A DNA stretch of 64,000 nucleotides from assembly GCA_030549205.1 (NCBI GenBank), contig JAUKTV010000025.1:124001-188000 (forward strand), written 5' to 3'. Source of the DNA: Apiosordaria backusii (Eukaryota; Ascomycota; Sordariomycetes; Sordariales; Lasiosphaeriaceae). This document shows, in pieces, positions 9,675 to 23,003 of this stretch; position 1 is the stretch's first letter, and each line of letters begins with the position of its first letter. The notes below the pieces were generated by a model, which had not been told where the DNA came from, did no database searches, and worked only from the letters and a program-made list of their open reading frames with translations. The position numbers and the translations under genes are program-made.

Positions 9675-12600
9675 GATGCTGGCCCTGTGTGGTCGGGTGG
9701 GTTCGTTCGGGGCTGAACAGAGCAGTAGTGGTCCAGAAAACAGCAGTTCGTCTGGTTGAAGCTCCAGGTTTTATTTATTTCTGCTACCCGTTCCCCAAAA
9801 CTTCAGATGGCAGCGGTTGGTCCGTGTCTGGGCATCGCACCACAGGGATTTACCTGTTGCCACTGTTGCTGGGCCTCGCTCGTCACCGTCTACCTAGAGT
9901 CAAAGAGGCAGGAGATCAAGTCAGGTCTGCATCCCACGTCGGCGGATCCCTGACTTTATGGAACATGTCGAGTGGGCACATTTTGGAGTGTTATGCCACT
10001 CTCACTGGCTCAACCTTGCTTGTACGTCATAGTTTCCGTGGCGGCGATGTCGTGATTTGGCGTCATGGCCCCAACCCGAAAAATTTTTATCGTCCTTCCC
10101 ACGTTTGCCAGAGCTCGTCAGCTCAGGGACCCAAACCCATGTTTTCGCTGGCCTATTTCTGCAAGTCTGACCGGGCCGAGGATGCCACGGTGCCACCGGC
10201 CGCGGGAGCTTAATTCGTCTCTGCACCCGCTTTGAGCCAAAATGCGCCCGTCCCTTTGGCCATGCCATGCATCACGCCAATCCAAGCTCCACTTTGTGCC
10301 ATCCGTTCGGTTCGGCCAGGTGCTGAAGCTGCTGTTGACCAAGCTGACATCGACACCGAGCCATTGGACCATTGTCTTGGTAGGCTCAATAATGTCGATG
10401 GCGACATCTCAGAACCCCTTCAAATCAGGCAGGTCGACATGTTGCTCCCTGTTGGCCATCACACACTTTCACTTTGCCGCGGTCCATCGTCTTGGCTCCT
10501 CATTCTGTCATTGAGTCCTTGAATGTCGATAAAAGTCAGATGGCGTTCCCATTGTCGCCGATAGGTTCCTTCGCTCTTGTCGACCTAAAGTGGTAAACGG
10601 GCTGTAGCCTGTCAGATTCGTCCGTCTTGGTGGAGATGATGCGCACACCGCATGAACACCTCATCAACGACTTGAAACCTGACATCCCCGACCTCTTGTT
10701 CAGCAACACCCAAAGAACAACACCCGGCCCAGGCATCGTGGTGCCAACAAACTCTTCTGGTCTCCACTTCGTCCTCAAGTGTTGTGAGCGGAGGCTGTTT
10801 GGTTGCAATCACGGAACAAGCTTGTGGCTGTCATGTTATGGCAAGCAGACGGCAATTAACAAGCGGCGGCTGTGCCTTGTTAGACACGGCAGTTGTCCTG
10901 GTCAAGATAGTAGCGCACTCCAGCATCGTGGTGTTGTCGCGTCTGAACGGCATGTTGTCTGTGCTGAGAATTGGTTTGAGTGTGGCAGCCTAGCAGGGCC
11001 GTTCCAACCTTCATGCCTTGGCATACTGGACAAGAGATTAGCAGATTTCTACAAGTTGAAGGGGCGGCTTGACCTACTCCAACTAGGATCGACGTCAACG
11101 AATAGGTCCAGTCTAATAGGTACCGAACCCAACGGAGTGAGCGACCTCCAACAGGGTTTCAATCTAGACCACGCGTCGTCCCGGCCTTTAAGGTTGCAGA
11201 AGCTCGCTGCTGTCCTGTTCCGAATGGGGATGGTTTTCATTAATAGCCAGACATAACAGAACCTTGACCTCCGAAATTCGCAACCGCAACAAGCTAGCGG
11301 ATGACGCAATTGCAAAATGGACCAGCTTGTGGCCGTCAATTGCTCCAGAACCACAGCTCGGCTCCATCAGACCTCTGGTCAACATCCCGAGATTGGCTCA
11401 GTTTAAGAACTTATGTCCATGGGGGCCACAGAGTGATCACGCAATCTCTCCACCGCGGCTGTCTCCAAGCTCTCATGTGGATAACTTCTTGCGCTTTAGG
11501 GGTTAGGCGTTTGAACTAACTTAGTTGCCGCTGCGGGGGCGCTTCCAGTCGGTACAGGCCAAGCCTCACCGTCCCTGCACTCATGGCGTGTTCTGGAAGA
11601 GGGCTTCAAACTGTCGTTGGGCTTGGGAGGAGCAGGGGCTGATATGTGCAGTCAGAGGTTCATGATCCGGCTCCCTCTGGGTGGGCTAAGAACAAGACTT
11701 GGTTCCTACTGCAATTTCAAGGTGTGGGTCAGTTGCCCCTGAATGCCCTTAACACATGATTGTTTACATGCAGACCGCCTTCCGTTGAACGGCTCCGTGT
11801 TTTAAAGAGATACTCTAGTAGTATATTCATGCATATAGAGACAACCAGCGAAGACCCCCATATGATAAACAAACATAGCTGTTAATTAATTTTGAGAAAC
11901 AACATTACTGTCTACTCGCTTACTCTTTGAAAGGAGTCTTTGAGGAACGGATAGGTGGTTACACAGATGTACAGCCTGGCTCGGTACGAAAACGTGCCCT
12001 GGGATTGACTGGGCCCTAGTAGGGATTTCTGACATAATACAATACGACTGCCCATCAATAACTCCTCTCCTCATCTGTCTATGGTGCACGAAGGCCTGGC
12101 GACGGACTCCCCAAGTATAGCGCCCTGCCCGGATCGAGCGTCGAGAGGAAGCGGAAAAGATTGTCCCACAAAACATAAGTGTCACTTTCGTAAAGGCCTG
12201 AAATTCCTTATTGCTTTTCTCCGCCATGCTCGCTACACCTGTGTCAGAAGCTTGTGCTTGTCCAGCCTACACCCGGTCCTCCTATTCTTCGTCGTCGGAT
12301 CGCTTTCGGCAGCCACATTCCTGGCTCGGAAAAGAACTTGCATTTCTTCGTGGGCCGCGAAGTCGTTCTCAGGCTCAGCCTCAGCAATGTCATCCGCGTT
12401 CGGAGGCCGCCCCCTGGTGGCTATCCCTGTGTCTTGGTGCTCAATCTCAGCGGAAAACCGGCCATCTTGACAGGAAAGAATCCGTTTTGTCATTCCAAAG
12501 CATGGGCTCGCATCACTGTATGCCGTAAAACACACCATTGGGGACCTACTAAAAACAGAAGACATAAAATAGCAGAAAGACGGCGTGGTTAAGGTCATAG

Positions 12601-12837
12601 ACACAAATTCAAAAGCATGTAGACGGTTTTGATTATACTACTGTGGGCTTTTTGGATATGGTTTCGCTACCTTAGTTAGCCTTTGCTAGATCTTTGCATT
12701 AGGCCCTAGCATTAGGCCCTTCAGTACTTTATAGGACAAAAGGACATGCTTTCTTGAATGGGCGTAATAGATACAAATACCTATGATATAGAATGCGAGT
12801 AGGTAGCTGCGTCTGGGCCCTGCCAAGAGTCTTGCTA
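9675..12837. other. 3.2-kb gene-poor region
   Basis: No reading frame here has a motif or domain I recognise. The longest, about 209 codons on + at 10627-11256 and 174 codons on + at 9689-10213, have Cys/Ser/Arg-rich composition typical of chance frames. A minus-strand frame at 12604-12233 has a somewhat protein-like acidic stretch (PPNADDIAEAEPENDFA) but no recognisable context. This may be a long promoter, an untranslated transcript or an eroded region. Confidence 0.5.
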
Positions 12838-14993
12838 TCACCTATCGACATTCATTACTGCCTGCTTTCTGGCCGCCTCGACAACAGCACACCGGCTGAG
12901 CCTAGAGAGCTCAGTGATGAATTCCTCGAGTAGCTTCAATTGCAGCATCTCATTTTTGGCTACCTGCTTGATCCTCATATTTTTGACCATTTCGGGTGTT
13001 GAATTCAACAAGGCCACATCATCCGCCGCTTGTGGTCCTAGAGGGTCTAGCAAGACGCTGCAAAAGATGGTGAGGACTGCTGACATAGGGTAGAACAGCA
13101 TCATACAAAATACCTCTGGCGCCAACAGCACGGGAAGCGCACTCCTCAAGTACAGCAACGTTGACCGGCTAGCTTCCACGCTCAGAGCCAGACTAGAGCT
13201 GACGCCCTTCATCTCCTCTCCGGGCACCACTTCGCTTTGAGTGCCCCAGGCTTGGCACCTTCCTGTTGCTCTGTGGATGGTGGTTACTAAATAATGATAT
13301 TCAAAGTTGATCACAATGGTCCGAACACTGTCGTGGGCTTCGCTTAATGCTTTGTTGACGCCCACGTCGCGGAATATAGACAGGGCAGGACGGTACTTGA
13401 GCGGGACGGATAATCGCCACCTTTCCAGCTCGTCGTCCAGTTCTCGAATGTTTCGTAGCAACTCGGCATCCGTCTTGCGAAGTGCTTCGGCCGAATAGAG
13501 CAGCTGGCATGTCTTTGACTTGATAAGCGTTAGCCTCAAGTCGCCAGGCAAGCTTGGGATCATGGTCTCGTCGTCAGGGTCAATCTGCATATGCCTGTCG
13601 AGATATTGAGTTTGAGCGTAGTTGGGCGGCAGTGACAAGTCACAATGCTCGTCCGGAATGCAGGGCGGCTGGCCGGTCCGCAGAGAGAGCTCCTTGTCAA
13701 AGTTGTAAGTCAACCAAAAGAGCTTCCGGAGCAGCTTCGGTGCCCTCGAGCCTGGCGAAGATGAAGGCCAAGGGTTGGCAAGGGTGTGTGCGCCCAGCAT
13801 AAACATGACGCGGCACGCGAGCGAGAGACAGATGAGGGAGGATTGGACTCGGCCAGCAAAGAGCTGATACATGGTCTGGTGAACTGTCAGCGGGTAGGAA
13901 GCGTGGGAGTGCAGAGGTCGGAAAGACTAACCAACATGATCATGGTCTGCAAACTAGTCAAAGTAAACTCGCCACGCAGGGCGACTGTCAGCAGATGTTG
14001 GGCCTTGGCCGCCATGACGTCCCCGTCTACCGGCGGTGTGACCGGAGACTCGGGGCCTTCAAACAAGGTGACCATGCACAAAAAGGCAAAGACACAAGTT
14101 TTGGCAGCAACGAGCTCATGGGGAGCTGAAGTTCCCAACCCATAGGCGGTGTCTATGGTCTGTTGAAACAGAACAGTGTCCAGCACGGGAAAAACCAATC
14201 GAAAATGAGAGGTGCTAAAGAAGGCGAGGTACTGGTCGGTCACGGTCCTGTCCGGCAGGGACGGCCCGTCAACGGGCGGGAGCCCATCCTCTCTACCCAG
14301 TTGTGGCGCGCCGTGATCACCTTCTTCATCATCCCACACGGCGGGAAAGACTGGAACTTGGCCGGAGTGGGAACGAATCCACTCCCGGCCGGTAGCCGAG
14401 AAATGCGGAACCCCATTGTACGAGCTTGTCTCGCCAAGGTAGAAACCGGCAAAATGAAGCTTGCCAAAACATGACCTATAGCCAGATGCTGATGATAATA
14501 TCGTCTGGTCTACCAGGTCTTGGGACGGGGAGAAAGCGCTTGTTGAAGCTGATACTGGTGCAGACACGCCTCCGGATGGGGTTCCGGCCCGGCTCGGAGT
14601 GCTAAGAGAGTCTGTGAGCAGAGCTTCAAGCCGCTGCAGCTTGTGGGTCAGAGTCTCTTCAGGTGCGCGAGGGCTCGGCCTATTCAATCTCGTGCTTCAC
14701 CGACACGACGGTCAGCATACCAAGCGCAAGGGGCATCAGGAAAATCTCAAGTCGGTGGACGGACCTCGATGGCTTTTTGGATACACCCCTTTTCCTCGGG
14801 CGGATCTCACGATCAAAAGTGCACTCGAGGTCATGATGTTTGCACCAATCGCAGGACGGGTGAGCGGGCTCACACTGAATCTAATGGCATGATGGCACAG
14901 TCAGCAACCTCACAAAGTGTAGGAACGGGGGGAGGCTGAAAACTCACACACCTTGCGTCTATGGCAAGCGTCACAGGCGCGCTTGCGTGTCAT
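12838..14993 (-). CDS. Zn2Cys6 transcription factor with fungal-specific regulatory domain
   Basis: Exon 1 is 14993-14952 (14 codons, MTRKRACDACHRRK). Intron 14881-14951 is followed by exon 2 from 14880, which completes the cluster in the pattern CX2CX6CX6CX2CX6C (Cys7, 10, 17, 24, 27, 34). The exon 2/3 junction is less certain: a GTGTAT donor at 14786 and an AAG acceptor near 14657 keep the frame. Intron 13876-13931 (GTTAGT...CAG) is clear and restores TMYQLFAGRVQSS. The model gives about 630 residues. A basic linker and the Leu-rich THKLQRLEALL follow the cluster; a fungal_trans-like middle region (SHFRLVFPVLD; LSLACRVMFMLG) fills most of the rest. It is divergent from the PDR transporter, 1.1 kb away, which suggests but does not prove that it regulates the pump. 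Confidence 0.85.
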
Positions 14994-16118
14994 TGTTGGG
15001 GAGCGGGAGAGGGATTTGAGGCCGCTGACAAAGCAAACCTGCGAGAAGCAGCAGGACGGGAGGTCGGGGCTGGCGGCTGACGCGATCGCGGCAGTGTCAA
15101 TCAGTGGAAACGAGACATGGCAGCTGTCAAAGTTGCTTTCCGGTCCTGGCCAAAGCAAAGCCGAGTTTCCATTCAGTCTCGAAAGATGGGTTTGACATTA
15201 TCCGTCCCGTCGTCTTTCCACCTAGCCAGGTTCACGATGCGAACTCACCGCCCTGTCGGCAACGAACATGTCCGTGCCCACGGAAGCGGCATGTGCTGTG
15301 CCAAGCGCCAAAAGGGCAGGCCTCGCCAGGATCATTGATGGAATCCTGATCGAAGGTTTCCTTTCCAGGATGGCGGCCCGCCATCTTTAGCTGTTCCGAC
15401 TTCCGAGCCACCCGGCCTAGATTTCAAAGCAACCGGAGCCGGGATTCGACCGCTGGCATCCACAACGGTTTTATTTCCATCTTATCGCCCGTATCGTCCC
15501 CCCCGAAACTGTCGGCAGGCAGTCAAGTCAGTGTCCGAACTCCGTCCAACCTGGGCACTGTGGGCTCCTTGGCCCCTTCTCGCGATACCGAGCTTTGCTC
15601 ATGGCGCCCCTGACCCGTCTTGGTCCCCCACCCCACATCCCGTTCGTTGTGATCTTCATGTTTCCAGAATAAGCGCTACGTCAACACTCGAAAACTGTGA
15701 GAGCCGACCCCGTCATCTGGTCAACGAGGAATTTGGTATGTCCGTCTTGTATCCCGATATCTGCACTATTCTAACAGATGTAGCCATTATGGCTCAGCGG
15801 TCCCATCACCAGGGTAGAAACCCAGTAGAAGATGCATCTCAGTGTCCACTGCACATCAAGGCATCAAAGTCAACACCAGGATCAGGCCGTCACCAACTTC
15901 GTGATTCAGGGACAAAGTGGAGATGCGCATCCACCTCCTCCACCATCACGGGCGTTGGCTTGGCCGCCCTGCCGATGCCGATGCCGAAACTGACAGAGAT
16001 GGAATCGACGAAAACATGGAATAAATAGCCTCCACGGCCTCATCGCTTGGCTCTCGCTCCCTTCTGGTTCTCCATCCCACTATACCGGTCCCTCTCAACC
16101 CTTTGCCGGCAATCCATC
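14994..16118. other. shared divergent promoter region of the Zn2Cys6 factor and the ABC transporter
   Basis: About 1.1 kb separates the two start codons. Open frames inside are short and unsupported. CGG/CCG triplets, the core of Zn2Cys6 sites, are scattered through it, but I could not define a single convincing operator. Confidence 0.5.
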
Positions 16119-19100
16119 ATGGAGACGATAGCAGACAGCACCGATGGAGCTTCCATCTCCTCTTCAACAGGAGCCCACGAATGGAAACTCAAGCACAAGG
16201 TCGAAGCCATCCGCGAGCGCGACAGCCGTTCTGGCCTCCCCATGAGGGAGCTTGGAGTCACCTGGAAAGACCTCACAGTCAGCGCCATCTCCTCCGACGC
16301 CGCCATCCACGAGAACGTCATCTCCCAGTTCAACATCCCGAAAAAGGTTCAGGAATCCCGCCACAAGCCGCCTCTCAAGATCATCTTGGACAAGACTCAT
16401 GGCTGCGTCAAACCTGGAGAGATGCTCTTGGTCCTGGGCCGACCGGGATCAGGATGCACGACTTTGCTCAACATGATTGCCAACAACAGGAAAGGCTATC
16501 AAAGCGTCGAAGGAGATGTCAAGTACGGCAGCATGGACGCCTCCGAAGCGCAAAAGTACCGTGGTCAAATTGTCATGAACACCGAGGAGGAAGTGTTTTT
16601 CCCTTCGCTCACCGTGGGGCAGACCATGGATTTTGCTACTCGCCTCAAGATCCCTTGCCAGCTGCCTGATGGTGTGCAGTCCAAAGAGGAGTACCGGCAG
16701 GGAATGATGGAGTTCCTGCTCGAGAGCATGAGCATCACGCATACCAGGGGCACCAAGGTCGGCAACGAGTTTGTGAGAGGTGTTTCTGGAGGTGAGAGGA
16801 AGAGAGTCTCGATTATCGAGACCCTGGCCACGAGGGGCAGTGTCTTTTGCTGGGATAACAGCACCAGAGGTCTGGATGCCAGCACGTAAGTTTCTTGCCC
16901 TCGCCGTCTCCAAGAGCCGGAACCCAGAGACTGACGAGAACGGCAACAAACAGAGCTCTAGACTACACCAAAGCCATTCGTGCCCTGACCGACGTTTTGG
17001 GGCTCGCCTCTATCGTCACGCTGTACCAGGCAGGCAACGGTATCTACAACCTTTTTGACAAAGTCCTCGTCCTCGATGCCGGCAAGCAGATCTACTATGG
17101 CCCCATGCAGGAGGCTCGCCCGTTTATGGAGAAGCTTGGGTTCGTGTGCCGTGACGGAGCCAATGTTGCGGACTACCTCACCGGTGTCACCGTCCCTACC
17201 GAACGTCTTATTGCCCCCGGCTACGAAAAGACTTTCCCACGTAGCGCCGACCAGCTGAGGAGCGAGTACGAAAAGTCTCCCATCTACCAGCGGATGATCA
17301 CCGAGTACGGCTACCCCGAAACGGAAGAGGCCAAGGAGAAGACAAAACTGTTCCAGGGCGGAGTTGCGGCCGAGAGGGACAATCACCTCCCCAACAGCAG
17401 CCCTCTGACTGTTTCTTTCCCTCAGCAAGTCCTTGCCTGCATCGTCCGGCAGTATCAGATCCTCTGGGGTGACAAGGCAACCATTGCCATCAAGCAGGGC
17501 TCGACGCTGGCACAGGCCCTGATTTCCGGTTCTCTCTTTTACAACGCCCCTGACAACTCGGCGGGCATCTTCCTCAAGGGAGGTGCTTTGTTCTTTGCCC
17601 TTCTCCACAACTGCTTGCTGTCCATGTCCGAGGTTACCGACTCTTTCCATGGCCGTCCTGTGCTGGCGAAGCACAAGGCCTTTGCCTACTTCCACCCCGC
17701 CGCTTTCTGTATCGCCCAGGTCACCGCCGACATTCCAGTCCTGTTGTTCCAAGTTTTCATCTTTGCCATCGTTCAGTACTTTATGGTCGGACTCACCATG
17801 TCAGCTGCCAATTGGTTTACTTACTGGATTGTTGTTTTTGCCACTACTATGGTATGTTTGCTCACACTTTCTTTCCCTGTCGTATGGCTAACAGATTGAT
17901 TTGTCTAGTGCATGACTGCGTGTTTCCGCATGATCGGAGCTGCGTTTTCGAACTTTGATGCCGCCTCCAAGATCTCGGGCTTGGCAGTCAAACTCCTCGT
18001 CATGTATACGGGCTACATGATCATCCGGCCGAAAATGCACCCCTGGTTCGGTTGGATCTTCTGGATCAACCCTCTGGCTTACGCCTTCGACGCTCTACTC
18101 TCCAACGAATTCAAGGGCCAGACGATTCCCTGTGTTGGTCCCAACCTTGTCCCCACTGGACCTGGGTACATGGATCTTGAGCCTGGCCAGCAGGCGTGTG
18201 CTGGTCTTGGTGGCGCCGTGCCCGGCCAGAGCTTTGTGCTTGGTGACGACTACCTGGGCTCATTGGAGTACGGCAGCAGCCATATCTGGAGGAACTTCGG
18301 AATCATCTGGGCTTTCTGGGCCTTGTTTGTTGCCATCACAATCTTGGCAACCACCAACTGGAAATCTTCGTCCGAGGGTGGTCCGTCCTTGTTGATTCCC
18401 AGGGAGAAATCCAAGGTTGGGCTTCACGGAGCTCACAAGAACAAGGCTGGTGATGAAGAAGCCGCGGTCGACGAAAAAGGTGGCTTCTCCTCGGGTAGCG
18501 GCAGTGAGACCGATGAAACTCTTGCCGTCAAGGGTGCCGATGCAGAGATGCAGAAGCAGGATGCGGATCTTGTTCGCAACACTTCGGTCTTCACCTGGAA
18601 GGATCTTTGCTACACTGTCTCTACCCCCGACGGCGACCGCCAGCTTTTGGACAACGTGCAAGGATGGGTTAAGCCTGGCATGTTGGGTGCTCTGATGGGT
18701 TCTTCTGGTGCTGGCAAGACTACTCTTTTGGATGTCCTGGCTCAGAGAAAAACCGAAGGCGTCATCACGGGAAGCATCATGGTCGATGGTCGTGAGCTGC
18801 CTGTCTCTTTCCAGAGGAATGCGGGCTACTGCGAGCAGCTTGACGTGCATGAGCCATATGCGACGGTCCGGGAGGCGCTCGAGTTCAGCGCGCTCTTGCG
18901 GCAACCTCGTGATGTCCCTCGCGAGCAAAAGCTGCGTTACGTCGACACCATCATTGATCTCCTCGAGTTGCACGACCTGGCCGACACCCTGATCGGCCGC
19001 GTCGGTATGGGTCTGTCTGTGGAGCAGCGCAAGCGTGTCACCATCGGAGTCGAACTTGTCGCCAAGCCTTCGATCCTGATCTTCCTGGATGAACCCACCT

Positions 19101-20488
19101 CCGGCCTCGACGGTCAGTCTGCCTACAACACGGTTCGCTTCCTCCGCAAACTCGCCGATGTAGGGCAAGCCGTCTTGGTCACTATTCATCAGCCCTCTGC
19201 TCAGCTCTTCGCCCAGTTCGACACCTTGCTTCTTCTGCAACGCGGTGGCAAGACCGTCTATTTCGGCGATATTGGTGATAACGCCGCTACCGTCAAGAAC
19301 TATTTTGCCCGCTACGGAGCCCCCTGCCCGAAAGAGGCCAACCCGGCCGAGCATATGATCGATGTTGTCTCTGGTCACCTCTCTCAAGGCCGTGATTGGA
19401 ACGAGGTTTGGCTCGCGTCCCCTGAGCATAGCGCAGTTGTCAAGGAGCTGGACGCAATCATCGCCGAGGCCGCTTCCAAGCCGGCTGGTTATGTGGATGA
19501 TGGCCGGGAGTTTGCCACACCCCTTTTGGAGCAGACCAAGGTTGTCACGCAGCGCATGAACATCGCCTTATTCCGCAACAGAGATTACGTCAACAATAAG
19601 ATTATGCTGCACGTCTCGGCTGCGCTGATCAACGGCTTCAGTTTCTGGATGATTGGCGACGACATTTCGGATTTGCAGATGATCCTCTTCACCATTTTCC
19701 AGTTCATCTTCGTCGCTCCCGGCGTCATCGCCCAGCTGCAACCTCTCTTTATCGACCGCCGGAACATCTTCGAAGCCCGCGAGAAGAAGAGCAAGATGTA
19801 CTCTTGGATCGCCTTCGTCACCGGCCTGATCACATCTGAGATCCCTTACCTCATGATTTGCGGAGTCCTGTACTATTGCTGTTGGTATTACACAGTCGGG
19901 TTTCCCACCGCGTCCAAGCGTGCCGGAGCAACATTGTTTGTCATGCTCATGTACGAGTTTGTCTACACGGGTATGGGCCAGTTTATCGCAGCCTATGCTC
20001 CGAATGCCGTCTTTGCCACCCTCGCCAACCCTTTCGTCATCGGTGTCCTCATCGCCTTTTGCGGCGTCTTGGTCCCATACGCACAGATCCAGGTCTTTTG
20101 GAGGTACTGGATCTACTATCTCAACCCATTCAACTATCTCATGGGATCGATGCTGGTTTTCGCCGCCTGGGATTGGCCCGTCAACTGCAATCCTCACGAG
20201 GTGGCCAGGTTCAACCCTCCCAACGGCACCACCTGCGGTGAATACTTGAGCACTTACCTTGAAATGGGGTATGGGACAGCTGCCAACTTGCTGAACCCAG
20301 ATGCTATCGATGGGTGCCAGGTCTGCCAGTACAAGTCTGGAAGTGATTATCTCCGCACCATCAACCTGATGGAATACAGCTATGGCTGGAGGGATGCTGG
20401 TATTGTCGTCATATTTGTCATCAGCTCGTATGCTTTGGTGTATGGTTTGATGAAGCTCAGGACGAAAACCAGCAAGAAGGCCGAGTGA
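16119..20488 (+). CDS. PDR-type ABC-G multidrug transporter
   Basis: Three exons, 16119-16885, 16954-17851 and 17909-20488, with introns of 68 and 57 bp, give about 1,414 residues in the full-size order NBD1-TMD1-NBD2-TMD2. NBD1 has the fungal PDR degenerate Walker A (GRPGSGCTT), signature VSGGERKRVS and the altered Walker B region ending NSTRGLDAST. NBD2 has canonical Walker A GSSGAGKTT, a degenerate signature (GLSVEQRKRVTIG) and LDEPTSGLD. This asymmetry is normal for CDR1/PDR5-like pumps, which export azoles, toxins and other hydrophobic compounds across the plasma membrane using ATP. ATG 16119 is chosen because it begins the usual hydrophilic N-terminus; upstream codons in frame lack an ATG. 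The N-terminus is short for the family. The divergent Zn2Cys6 gene is a candidate regulator. Confidence 0.95.
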
Positions 20489-20835
20489 GGGCAGTTCTTC
20501 CCATCTTGTGTTGCAATATGAGTCGTTGGTAACGTCTCACTGCGGCCACCGCGTCATTCTTTTTTATAGACATTTTCTTCTCTTTATTTCGATACCTTGA
20601 TAGACTTTTTGCATATATTTAATTTCAGTACTATTTCAACACCATTACATGTGCAGTCAGACTGCCCATGTTTCCATTTTGTTTCTTCAGTAACAATGAC
20701 CCCCAAGATAGCGAGCTCGGAAGTCGGCGCAAGGAACTTGATAGAGGTGCGGCTGAAATGGCAATCTTTATCATGTTGTATGCTACGATGATCTACAACC
20801 AGAGACCACAGATTGCAGGCTTTAACCATCGTAAT
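20489..20835. other. short convergent intergenic region
   Basis: Joins the 3' ends of the ABC transporter (+) and the sulfate permease (-). T-rich near 20560-20630, consistent with 3' untranslated sequence; no gene seen. Confidence 0.5.
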
Positions 20836-23003
20836 TCACACTTGCTCTCTCATGCTCACCTTCTCTCCCCCTTTGTTGACGCTCTCACCACTGCTCTTCT
20901 CACTTCCCGACGTCCCAAGCCTCGTGCTCCGTCGCCTAGGAGCCAGGACAGCGTCAACAACGCTCTCGAAAACTCGCGTGACTTTGGTTTCATCTTGCCG
21001 CCCGCTCTCGGACCCAGACTGCCAACCATCAACCAACGTCCATCCAGCTCTTTCGAAGCGTTGACGGACATACTCTGACATGTTGGCAAATCTCACCTCC
21101 ACAGAAGCACCACCATACATCTTCACCTCTTGAACCATAGCCTTCATGTGCGTGCAGGCGGTAACATCAACATGGTTAGTTCGTCCGAAATCGAGAACCA
21201 CCATTCCAATAGGGGGCAAGTGAGTGGCATCTGTGATGCCCGCTCGTCTCCTCAACTTGGCGATTCTTTTCTCCCCCGTAACAGACCACTTTCTTTCCTG
21301 CTCAAGACCACAATTACCGTTGAAGATTGGGGCATGCATTGTCTTTACAGTGTCGATAATGGCGTGTTTGGCATGATACGCATTCGGGAAAAACAGACTG
21401 TCAGTGAAGGTGAAAACACGGACATCAGGAGGTAGATTCACGCCCGAATTGACTTCGCCATGAGGAATCGAGAGCGGAAGCGGAAGCTCAGAGGTAGTTG
21501 AGTGCCGTGCATCCGGAAGTGACCGGACGGTGGCGAAGACTTGGCGGAGGAGGACGTATAAAATGTTGAAGCCCACCGCTGCCGCAATGCCCAACTCGGT
21601 CGAAACAAACAAAGAAACCCAAAACGCAATCATGGAAGAGATGAAGTCAGCCAAGGACGTCTTCCAGTACCCATAGAAGACCCTGGGCGATGACATGAGC
21701 GGCCAAACAGCAGTGATGATGATGGCTGCCAGGGTCGCTTTGGGGATCCAGTACAGCGTTCCGACAAGTTTGAAGATGGACACAAGAACGACGGCCGTAG
21801 TCACAAACCCAGACAGGGGAGATTTGACGTTGCAGGCCGAGTTGACGGCCGTGCGAGACATGGCGCCACCGACACCCATGGCGTGGAAGAAGGAGTTGAA
21901 GACGTTGGTGACGCCGTAGTATGTCAGCTCTTGGCTCTGGTCTGTGACATAGTTGTTTCTGACCGCGAAGGCGCGGGCGATGGCCGTGTGTTCCACAGCC
22001 GAACCAACAAATACGGCGATACTGCGGGAGGCAACCTTGGACAACAACGCAGCGCTGGGTACCTTGGGCGGCTCTTGCCCATCTGCTTGGACCTTGGCGA
22101 CATCAAATAGATAGTTTTCGGAATCTCCACGGGATCGGTTGACGGCGTATCCGACGCCGGTGAAGATGACCAGTGCAATGAAAGCACGGGTGATGGATAG
22201 GAACCAGATGATCCTGTTCTTCTTACCCCACCTCTTGCCAGCTTGGTCGAGGACTGTCAGGAGAAAGATACCCGTGAATCCAATCGCACATGCGTAGCCG
22301 TTGGCCTGGGGTAGTTGTTGGAAAATGTCTCGAATCTGGGTGGCTGTACCGTCACCAACGTTGGGCTCGCCGAGAAGAGAGTCCATCTGGTTGAGAATGA
22401 TGGTGATCGCCACCGCCGAGATGAAGCCGCTCAGGATGGGAAGGGATATGAACTCCAAGAGGAAGCCTAGCTTTAGGAATCCAAGTACCATACCATAGAT
22501 TCCCATCATCATGGCGACTGCCGAAGCGATTTCCACCGGGGACCATTCCTCGCCATGGAGGGCCTCGATGATCTCGGCGGTGAGAAGACTGATGAGTGAC
22601 GTGGGACCGGTCGAGAGATCTAGAGATACCAAAAATTAGATCTTATATTGCCTTCGCAATGCTCGGGTTTTCACTTACCCTTGGTCGTCCCCATAAAGGC
22701 ATAGATGGCAGATGGGGCCCAGCTCGACATGAGCCCATACTGCACCGGAATGGTGGCGATCTTGGCATAAGAAAGCCCCTGAGGAATCAGCATAAGCCCG
22801 ATGGTTAAGCCAGCAATGATGTCGTTGATGAGCCATCGATAATTGTACCGGGGCAACCACCCAATGATGGGGAACTTGTCCAAAACATAGTGGGCGCTGG
22901 CCTCGGGAAGGGCACGAGCCCCCTTCCTTGTCAACCGGCCGACTCGGTTCCAAGTGAAATCGGTCCGAAGGGCGTTCTTAGCCGAGTCAAGATATTTCTT
23001 CAT
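20836..23003 (-). CDS. SulP-family sulfate permease
   Basis: Two exons, 23003-22679 and 22619-20836, with a 59-bp intron (GTAAGT...TAG), give about 702 residues. The N-terminal hydrophilic stretch leads into FPIIGWLPRYNYRWLINDI and the SulP signature region GLTIGLMLIPQGLSYA; 10-14 hydrophobic segments follow. The last about 170 residues form a STAS domain (VVLDFGRTNHVDVTACTHM) that contains a longer variable loop. The family moves sulfate into the cell with protons at the plasma membrane; in Neurospora CYS-13 and CYS-14 do this under CYS-3 control. I found no convincing CYS-3 site (ATGRYRYCAT) in the upstream 1 kb. Which sulfate permease paralogue this is cannot be decided here. Confidence 0.93.

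Noticed and set aside
10627..11256. 209-codon plus-strand frame in the gene-poor region
   Set aside because: Cys/Ser-rich chance composition, no domain and no plausible intron or start context.
15420..15500. Possible tRNA B-box (GGTCGAATCCCGG on the minus strand)
   Set aside because: No matching A-box or cloverleaf could be drawn around it.
18260..19429. 389-codon minus-strand open frame inside the ABC transporter
   Set aside because: Antisense shadow of NBD2 coding sequence; no recognisable motif.
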